From: JBFXAM01 sp050184295
Lineage (GTDB): Bacteria; Planctomycetota; Phycisphaerae; UBA1845; Fen-1342
Reading direction: 5' to 3'
DNA: 36,864 nt
NCBI GenBank assembly: GCA_050184295.1
Contig: JBFXAM010000040.1
Location: forward strand, 1-36,864
The stretch's first letter is position 1, and the number at the start of each line of letters is the position of its first letter. A program made the position numbers and the translations under genes. Shown piece by piece: positions 30,976 to 36,864 of the stretch. The notes beneath the pieces are model-generated. The model did no database searches and was not told the origin of the DNA. It saw only the letters and a list, made by a program, of their open reading frames with translations.

Positions 30976-32964
30976 CTACGGTTTGCTGCCTGTACCCGCG
31001 GCTCCGTTCGAGCTCTTGTCCGCGGCGCTCTTCTCGCCGCCGTCCTTTTCGGTCGCGTTCTCGCCCTCCTTGGGCGCCGGCGGGGGCGGCGGTTCGCGGT
31101 AGTTCGTGACGCGCTTCGTCTTCGCTACCTTTCCGTCCATCGTCGACTGCGCGCTCGTCGACAGGAAGTAGTCCATCTTCTCCACGATGCGGCCCACGTC
31201 ACCGAGGATGCTCAGCATCGCCCGCGCCTTCGGATCCTGTCCGGCGCCCATCATGTTCGCCACCGCGGGAATCATCTTCAGCGCCTGTCCGACCTCGGCG
31301 CCAAAGCGTGTCTGGTCGGCGAAAGAGAGCGACACGACGTTCGACTCGGGCTTGATGCCTTCCGCCATGAAGCGCTCGTTTTTGGAGAAGTTGTCACCCG
31401 TGCCGCTGCCGACGGCCAGCGCGCTCGCGATCACCTTGGGGCTCGACCCGAAGAAGAGGAATCCTTCCTTCACGCCGATCGTCGGCTCCTTCAGCCCGAT
31501 CATCCCCACGAGCGGATGAAACACCGAGCGGAAACCGGCCAACCCGTCCGTTTCCACGTCGGTGATCGAAACGCCTTGCGCCTGCGCCAGCGGCCCGACC
31601 GCCTCGAACAGCCGCCCGATCATCTCGTTCGCCTTGGCTTCGTCACGCACGCGGATCATGAACGCGAACTCGCCCGGGCTGTACTGTGTCGCACCGGGAA
31701 CCGCGAAGCTCGCATAGCCGCCCTGGATCCAGCCGAACACATCCTTTTCCACGTCCAGATTCAGCTCGTCCGCCTGGATGGTCTTCCACTGCTCAATCAT
31801 CTCAGCGCCGTTCGGCAGCTCTTTCTCGATGAACGACACGCTCGTGCTGTACAGCTTCGCCCAGTCGATTCCGCTGCCGACCGAAACGTTCCCGGCGTTC
31901 ATCGGGATGTACCGCAGCGGATCCTTGATGCTCCCGTTGCCGAAGAAGACGGGGTAGAACATCTTCTTCTCGGCGCCGGGCTTGAAGACGGCGATCTCAT
32001 CCGCGACCGTCTTCATCCCGTCGGTCGCGCTCACCATCGCGACGTGCTCCCACAGGTCGAACCCGTCGATCAGCTTCTTGATGCTGTTCAGGCCCCGGAC
32101 CGCCTCCGACTCGACCGCCTGTCCGTCGGCCGCATCGTCGGCCCCGCCCTCCTGACCCTTCACCGCCGCAAGCCCCATGTCGATGCCGGCCTGGCCCGAC
32201 TCCATCAGCTTGGACACATCGATGAACGTCAGCGAGTCCTTCGGCGCCGGCAGCGCCTTGAACGCCTCCGTAAACCGCTTCGCATCCGCGATCGCGCCGC
32301 CCTCCGCCTTGCCCTTCAGCGCCGCCAGCGTCTGCTCAAACCACGCCGACCCGAGCGTCACGATGATCGTGTCCTTGTAGGACGCGATCGTGACCGCGAA
32401 GGGGAAGGGCGCCCCGCTGAACCCCAGCCGGTGCAGGTCGAGCCCGTCGGCCTTTTCTTCCGTCAGCTCCAGCGCGTCCGGCGCCAGGCTCGACAGGGTC
32501 TTGAGAAACGCAGCCAGTCCGCGCGTCGTGTCCTCGATCTTGTCCGCGGGCGGCTTCAACAGCATCAGCAACTCGACGACCGGCGGCTGCGACTTCATCG
32601 CAAACGCCCACTCGCGCGAGCACAGCGCCGCCCAGTCGACCCCCGCCAGCAGATCGCTCATCTGCTGCCAGTGCCGCTCGAACTCCTCGACATCCCCGCC
32701 TTCCGCTTCGACCGTGGTCTTGAAGAACCGCCGAATGCTGCGGTCGAGATTGCTCTTCGACACCGCGTCCCACACGCGCGCTTCCTGCTTCTTCAGAAAC
32801 TCGCGGCCCGCGTGATCGCGCGCCGCGTGAACCATGTGCGCGTCCGCCGGAATCGCCTTCAGCAGCGGGAAGTCGTCGAGTCCCCCGGCCTGCGCGCCCG
32901 CGGCGGCGCACAACCCGAACACGATCACCCATGCCGCCCGTTGTCGCCGTCGCGTGCCATTCAT
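30976..32964 (-). CDS. Large exported hypothetical protein
   Basis: A 662-residue protein with a clear signal peptide (1-26, A-A-W-V-I-V-F-G-L-C-A-A-A-G-A-Q-A). The mature part starts D-D-F-P-L-L-K-A-I-P-A-D-A-H-M-V and has a long alpha/beta pattern with repeated P-x-D, F-x-x-x-x-x-L and Gly-rich turns; it vaguely resembles DUF3352-type exported proteins of Planctomycetota. No catalytic motif stands out. The C-terminal 40 residues are Pro, Lys, Glu and Ser-rich (P-P-P-P-P-A-P-K-E-G-E). It uses more Lys and Met than its neighbours. AGGAG lies seven bases before the ATG at 32964, a good site. The function is unknown; abundant periplasmic or surface location is plausible. Confidence 0.8.
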   Translation of the reverse strand: MNGTRRRQRAAWVIVFGLCAAAGAQAGGLDDFPLLKAIPADAHMVHAARDHAGREFLKKQEARVWDAVSKSNLDRSIRRFFKTTVEAEGGDVEEFERHWQQMSDLLAGVDWAALCSREWAFAMKSQPPVVELLMLLKPPADKIEDTTRGLAAFLKTLSSLAPDALELTEEKADGLDLHRLGFSGAPFPFAVTIASYKDTIIVTLGSAWFEQTLAALKGKAEGGAIADAKRFTEAFKALPAPKDSLTFIDVSKLMESGQAGIDMGLAAVKGQEGGADDAADGQAVESEAVRGLNSIKKLIDGFDLWEHVAMVSATDGMKTVADEIAVFKPGAEKKMFYPVFFGNGSIKDPLRYIPMNAGNVSVGSGIDWAKLYSTSVSFIEKELPNGAEMIEQWKTIQADELNLDVEKDVFGWIQGGYASFAVPGATQYSPGEFAFMIRVRDEAKANEMIGRLFEAVGPLAQAQGVSITDVETDGLAGFRSVFHPLVGMIGLKEPTIGVKEGFLFFGSSPKVIASALAVGSGTGDNFSKNERFMAEGIKPESNVVSLSFADQTRFGAEVGQALKMIPAVANMMGAGQDPKARAMLSILGDVGRIVEKMDYFLSTSAQSTMDGKVAKTKRVTNYREPPPPPAPKEGENATEKDGGEKSAADKSSNGAAGTGSKP

Positions 32965-33202
32965 CGCTCGTCTCCTGGTTTGCAGATTTCGCCCGCCGCG
33001 CTCGGAACGCCGCGACGGCGCGCTATGTTTCAAATGGGCGTCCGGCGGATCGGTGCCGACGGTACGCTTGCGCTGTGCGCACCGCGGCATCCTACCGCCG
33101 CCGCGGCGCGCGCTGAAGATGCTAACCCGCGCGGCATCGTGCGGTTGGCACGCCGCGCTGATCGATACCGGCTTCGACAACTTCTGACATGCCCGCGGCA
33201 AA

Positions 33203-35284
33203 TCAGCGCTTGGCTTTCCCCGGACGCCGAGACTGCCCGCGCGGCTTCCACTCCGCGCCGCCGCCGCGTCCCGCCCCGCGCGCCGCCGGTCGCGCGTCGG
33301 CCGCCGCGACCGTCTTCGCATCCGATTTGCGCAGCTCGCCGATGTGATCGCGCAACTGCGCCGCGCGCTCGAAATCGAGCTCGTCCGCCGCCTGGAGCAT
33401 TTCCTGCTCCAGCTCGCGAATCAGCTCCTCCCGATCATGATCGCCCTCTTCCGCATGAACCGCCTCGCGCACCCGCCGCGCCGCCGCCACTTCCGACATC
33501 AATCCCTGCCGCACCGCTTTCTGCACGGTGTCCGGCGTGATGCCGTGCTCCTCGTTGTAGCGGAGCTGAATCACACGCCGCCGGTTGGTCTCGCCCATCG
33601 CACGCTCCATCGCGTTCGTCACGCGATCCGCATAGAGCACAACCGTCGCGTTCACGTTGCGCGCACAGCGCCCGATCATCTGAATCAACGACGTCTCGCT
33701 CCGCAGAAAGCCCTCTTTGTCCGCGTCGAGAATCGCCACCAGCGAAACTTCCGGCAGGTCGAGCCCCTCGCGCAGCAGGTTCACGCCCACCAGCACGTCG
33801 AAATTCCCCAGCCGCAGCTCCCGCAGGATCTCCACGCGCTCCAGCGTGTCGATCTCGCTGTGCAGATACCGCCCGCGCATGCCCGCTTCCTGGATGTAGC
33901 GCGACAGGTCCTCGGCGAGCCGCTTGGTCAGCGTCGTCACCAGCGTCCGCTCCCCCGCCGCCGTGCGCTCCGCGATCCGCCGCAGCAGATCGGGCACCTG
34001 CCCGCGCGCCGACGACACTTCGATCACCGGATCCACCAGGCCGGTCGGGCGGATAACCTGCTCCACCACCTCGCCCCCGCACTTCCCCAGCTCGAACGGC
34101 CCCGGCGTCGCGCTCACAAACAGCACCTGTGACCACATCGCCTCGAATTCTTCAAAGCGCATCGGACGATTGTCGAGACAACTGGGCAGCCGAAAGCCGT
34201 GCTCCACCAGCACCGTCTTGCGCGACCGGTCGCCGCCGTACATCGCACCGATCTGCGAGACGGTCGCGTGCGACTCGTCGATCACCAGCAGAAAGTCCTT
34301 CGGAAAGTAGTCGACCAGCGTGTAGGGCTTCGCCCCCGGCGGCGTGCGGTTGAGATGTCGCGTGTAGTTTTCGATGCCCGAGCAATACCCCACCTCGAGC
34401 ATCATTTCGACGTCATACTTCGTCCGTGCGAGCAGCCGCTGCGCCTCGAGCAGCTTCCCCTCGTGCCGCAACTGCATCACGCGCTCATCGAGTTCTTCGC
34501 GGATCGCGGCGGCGGCCGACTGGATGTTGTCCTCGGGCATCACGTAGTGCACCGCCGGATACACATACACCTGCTGGCGCTCCTGAAGCAACGCCCCGCT
34601 CAGCGGATGAACGAGCGCGATCCGCTCCACCGTGTCGCCGAACAGCTCGATCCGAACCGCATACTCCTCGTACGCGGGATGCAGCTCCACCACGTCGCCG
34701 CGCACGCGAAACGACGCCCGCTTCAGCTCCGTGTTGCTCCGCTCATATTGCAGCCTCACAAACCGCTTCAGCAACTCGTCGCGCTCGTGCTCCGCGCCGA
34801 CCCGGATGTCGATCACGCTCGCCTTGTACTCGTCCGGCGAACCGAGCCCGAAGATGCACGACACGCTCGCGACGACCACCACGTCGCGCCGCGAAACCAC
34901 CGCACTGGTCGCGCTCAGCCGCAGCCGATCGAGATCGTCGTTCCGCGACGCGTCCTTTTCGATGTAGATGTCGCGCTGCGGGATGTACGCCTCGGGCTGG
35001 TAATAGTCGTAGTAGCTGACGAAGTACTCGACCGCGTTCCGCGGCATCAGCTCGCGGAACTCCTCGTAGAGCTGCGCCGCGAGCGTCTTGTTGTGCGAGA
35101 TGATCAACGCCGGCCGGCCAAGCCGGGCGATGACGTGCGCCATCGTGAACGTCTTGCCGGAACCCGTGACGCCCATCAGCGCCTGAAACCGCTGCCCGCG
35201 CTGAAAGCCTTCGACCAGCTTCTCGATCGCCGCCGGCTGATCGCCGCTGGGTTCGAACGGGCTGACGATCCGGAACTCGCTCAC
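33203..35284 (-). CDS. uvrB: Excinuclease ABC subunit B (UvrB)
   Basis: A 693-residue DNA-repair helicase-like protein. Walker A is G-V-T-G-S-G-K-T (38-45), the DNA-binding beta-hairpin has Y-Y-D-Y-Y-Q-P-E-A-Y-I-P, V-S-C-I-F-G-L-G-S-P-D-E-Y follows, then the DEAD-type box L-V-I-D-E-S-H, L-F-V-S-A-T-P-G, and the helicase motifs G-V-N-L-L-R-E-G-L-D-L-P-E-V and Q-M-I-G-R-C-A-R. Near the C-terminus a UVR domain (E-L-E-Q-E-M-L-Q-A-A-D-E-L-D-F-E-R-A-A) binds UvrC. UvrB loads at lesions handed over by UvrA. The start is GTG at 35284 with GGAGG ten bases upstream. The Gly/Arg-rich last 30 residues are an extension beyond the UVR domain. Confidence 0.97.
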   Translation of the reverse strand: MSEFRIVSPFEPSGDQPAAIEKLVEGFQRGQRFQALMGVTGSGKTFTMAHVIARLGRPALIISHNKTLAAQLYEEFRELMPRNAVEYFVSYYDYYQPEAYIPQRDIYIEKDASRNDDLDRLRLSATSAVVSRRDVVVVASVSCIFGLGSPDEYKASVIDIRVGAEHERDELLKRFVRLQYERSNTELKRASFRVRGDVVELHPAYEEYAVRIELFGDTVERIALVHPLSGALLQERQQVYVYPAVHYVMPEDNIQSAAAAIREELDERVMQLRHEGKLLEAQRLLARTKYDVEMMLEVGYCSGIENYTRHLNRTPPGAKPYTLVDYFPKDFLLVIDESHATVSQIGAMYGGDRSRKTVLVEHGFRLPSCLDNRPMRFEEFEAMWSQVLFVSATPGPFELGKCGGEVVEQVIRPTGLVDPVIEVSSARGQVPDLLRRIAERTAAGERTLVTTLTKRLAEDLSRYIQEAGMRGRYLHSEIDTLERVEILRELRLGNFDVLVGVNLLREGLDLPEVSLVAILDADKEGFLRSETSLIQMIGRCARNVNATVVLYADRVTNAMERAMGETNRRRVIQLRYNEEHGITPDTVQKAVRQGLMSEVAAARRVREAVHAEEGDHDREELIRELEQEMLQAADELDFERAAQLRDHIGELRKSDAKTVAAADARPAARGAGRGGGAEWKPRGQSRRPGKAKR

Positions 35285-35525
35285 GCGCCACGAGCCTCCC
35301 AGTTGAAACGACGAACCGGTCGTCCGCCGGCGGCCGCCCCGGCTCGCCGCCAACCGCCCGCTGCGCCATGCCGCCGACTTCCCGCTCCAGCCCGCCTCGG
35401 CAACCGGCACGCGACAGCACGCGCCCCGCCGCGGCCTCTGCGCCCGCTCCACGCGGCACCGGCTCGACGCCGGTGCGAGTGCGTTGGGCCGTTGGGGTCG
35501 GAATCCGGACTTAGCCCTTCGCCCT

Positions 35526-36734
35526 TCATCCGCGAACGACTGTGAGCGGCACGCCCCCGCCCTTTCGCGGCAGCGGGTCCGGCGGAGCGATGTTCACGTC
35601 GGCATTCTTGAGACTCGCCTCGCCGCGCTGCACGCGCGTCGCGAGTTCGCGGCACTCGGCCAGCAGCGCGTCGAGCATGTTCGCCTCCGGCACCGTCTGC
35701 TTCTGCTCGCCTTGCACATAGATGATGCCCTTGCCCTTGCCGGCGAAGATTGCGACGTCGGCGCCTTCGCACTCTCCCGGACCGTTCACCACGCAGCCCA
35801 TCACCGCCACCTTGATCGGCAGCTTGATCTCCTCGGCGAGCTTCTGCCGCACGTCGGTCACGAGCTTGAACAGGTCCACCTCGATCCGTCCGCAGGTCGG
35901 GCACGCGATCAGCTCCGGCTCGGTGCGGCTGCGCAGCCCGAGCGAGCAGAGCAGCTCCTTGCCGTCCTCAACCTCGTGGATCGGGTCGGCCGCGTAGCTG
36001 ATGCGGATCGTGTCGCCGACGCCGTTCGCGAGCAGCGTGCCGAGCGCCGCGATGCTGCGGATGCGGCCCGTTTCCGGCGGGCCGGCGTGCGTGACGCCGA
36101 GATGCAGCGGGTAGTCGTAGCGCTGGCTGATGGCGGCGTAGGCGTCGATGACGATGAGCGGGTCGATGCTCTTGGCGGAGATGACGACGTCGCGGAAGTC
36201 CATCTCGTCGAAGATGCGGAGATACTCGTCGAGCTTGTCGAGCATGATGCGGATCAGGTTCGTGCGATAATCGCTGACGAGCGTCGCCTTTTCCGCGGCG
36301 CGCTGATCCTTGTCGCGGCGCTCGACGATGCCGCCTTCGTTCACGCCGATGCGGATCGGCACGCCGCGCTCCTTGCAGGCGCTGATGACGCGGCGGACCT
36401 TGGCGCGATCCTGGATGTTGCCGGGGTTGAGGCGGATCTTGTGGATGCCGGCTTCGATCGCTTCGAGGGCGCGCTCGAAGTGGAAGTGCACGTCGGCGAC
36501 GAGCGGCACCGGCGACGCGGCGAGAATGTGCGGCAGCGCCTCGGTGTCCACGCGATCGGGAACCGCGACGCGGACCAGATCGGCGCCCGCCTTCGCGCAG
36601 CGCTGAATCTGCTCGATGGTCTTGTCGATTTCGTAGGTGTACGTGCTCGTCATCGTCTGGAGCGCGACCGGCGCGTCGCCGCCGATCTTCACCGGACCGA
36701 CGCGGACCTGACGGGTTTTGCGGCGTGGGGGCAT
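35526..36734 (-). CDS. ispG: 4-hydroxy-3-methylbut-2-enyl diphosphate synthase IspG (GcpE)
   Basis: A 402-residue iron-sulphur enzyme of the MEP isoprenoid pathway. The N-terminal barrel has Q-T-M-T-S-T-Y-T and A-G-A-D-L-V-R-V-A-V-P, then K-I-R-L-N-P-G-N-I and I-R-I-G-V-N-E-G. The C-terminal domain holds the cluster ligands A-C-P-T-C-G-R (Cys about 279 and 282) and G-C-V-V-N-G-P-G-E (Cys about 313 with the catalytic Glu seven residues on). It converts methylerythritol cyclodiphosphate to HMBPP, supplying precursors to UppS. The ATG at 36734 fits the conserved start M-P-P-R-R-K-T-R-Q-V; a longer reading to 36857 adds 41 residues with no support. The remaining 130 bases to the right edge show nothing recognisable. 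Confidence 0.96.
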   Translation of the reverse strand: MPPRRKTRQVRVGPVKIGGDAPVALQTMTSTYTYEIDKTIEQIQRCAKAGADLVRVAVPDRVDTEALPHILAASPVPLVADVHFHFERALEAIEAGIHKIRLNPGNIQDRAKVRRVISACKERGVPIRIGVNEGGIVERRDKDQRAAEKATLVSDYRTNLIRIMLDKLDEYLRIFDEMDFRDVVISAKSIDPLIVIDAYAAISQRYDYPLHLGVTHAGPPETGRIRSIAALGTLLANGVGDTIRISYAADPIHEVEDGKELLCSLGLRSRTEPELIACPTCGRIEVDLFKLVTDVRQKLAEEIKLPIKVAVMGCVVNGPGECEGADVAIFAGKGKGIIYVQGEQKQTVPEANMLDALLAECRELATRVQRGEASLKNADVNIAPPDPLPRKGGGVPLTVVRG

Positions 36735-36864
36735 GGCGCGGCTGCGATCCCAATTCCGGGTGATCGTGTGAAGGCCCGCAGCGAAACGGGAACACCCCGG
36801 CCGCGGCGGATCGCACGAACCGAAGATTGAACTGCGACAGCCGGCCAACTGCATCACGAACGGG

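Noticed and set aside
31516..33540. 674-codon open frame on plus
   Set aside because: Antisense to the exported hypothetical gene and the end of uvrB; composition is Arg/Leu/Val/Asp noise.
34199..36830. Long plus-strand open frames (34199-35545 and 35484-36830)
   Set aside because: Antisense to uvrB and ispG, both of which have complete family motifs.
1..36864. tRNA, rRNA, CRISPR arrays, insertion sequences and phage genes
   Set aside because: I looked in all intergenic gaps for tRNA-like arms, regularly spaced repeats, and transposase or integrase motifs in readings, and found none.

Overview
The window is about 36.9 kb of GC-rich, gene-dense bacterial chromosome. It carries about 32 protein-coding genes on both strands and no RNA gene, insertion sequence or CRISPR array that I can recognise. 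Several clues suggest a member of the Planctomycetota, possibly near Phycisphaerae. These are a DUF1571-family lipoprotein, an exported protein with a KDGR-type N-terminal module and a CX4CH haem-like motif, large exported proteins with no obvious wider relatives, and Thr-Thr-Gln-Pro tails or linkers in several exported proteins. This taxonomic placement is inference; no marker gene settles it.

Layout. 1-394: N-terminal part of an M23 (LytM-type) envelope peptidase running off the left edge. 456-2405: ABC-F ATPase. 2422-4918 (minus): an ArsR repressor / SdpI-type membrane protein / exported alpha-beta hydrolase operon, with a consensus-like promoter whose -10 box overlaps a perfect 20-bp palindrome. 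5228-7659 (plus): BtpA-family protein, tRNA pseudouridine synthase TruA and a pteridine-reductase-like SDR. 7781-9574: DUF1697 protein, tRNA methyltransferase TrmB and a divergent PilZ protein. 9781-14515: an envelope-lipid block, with pgsA and uppP on plus meeting cdsA, uppS and purA on minus. 14702-17875: a large lineage-restricted hypothetical, a CPBP membrane protease and a J-like tail-anchored protein. 18159-20203 (minus): an exported CX4CH protein and thyX. 20425-23491 (plus): three exported proteins or lipoproteins. 23671-27852 (minus): a PilT-type ATPase, a long coiled-coil protein and kbl. 28097-30696 (minus): an ECF sigma factor followed by a 552-residue zinc-finger anti-sigma factor. 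30976-36734 (minus): a large exported hypothetical, uvrB and ispG.

How the genes fit together. UppS makes undecaprenyl diphosphate, UppP dephosphorylates it, and IspG supplies isoprenoid precursors, so the lipid-carrier route for cell-wall polymers is well represented. CdsA and PgsA sit in series in phospholipid synthesis. The M23 peptidase fits a peptidoglycan-bearing envelope. TrmB and TruA modify tRNA, ThyX and the pteridine reductase touch folate/thymidylate metabolism, and UvrB is core DNA repair. PilT and PilZ suggest surface motility or c-di-GMP-controlled functions.

Most of the window is core metabolism and envelope housekeeping. I did not find a convincing new multi-gene defence or biosynthetic system. 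The most interesting items are the self-contained ArsR/SdpI/hydrolase operon with its operator, a heptamer tandem repeat inside the 5' part of an exported-protein gene, degenerate versions of known folds (a J domain without HPD, a thioredoxin-like fold without CxxC), the CX4CH exported protein, and the hairpin-bearing gap between the sigma factor and its anti-sigma factor.
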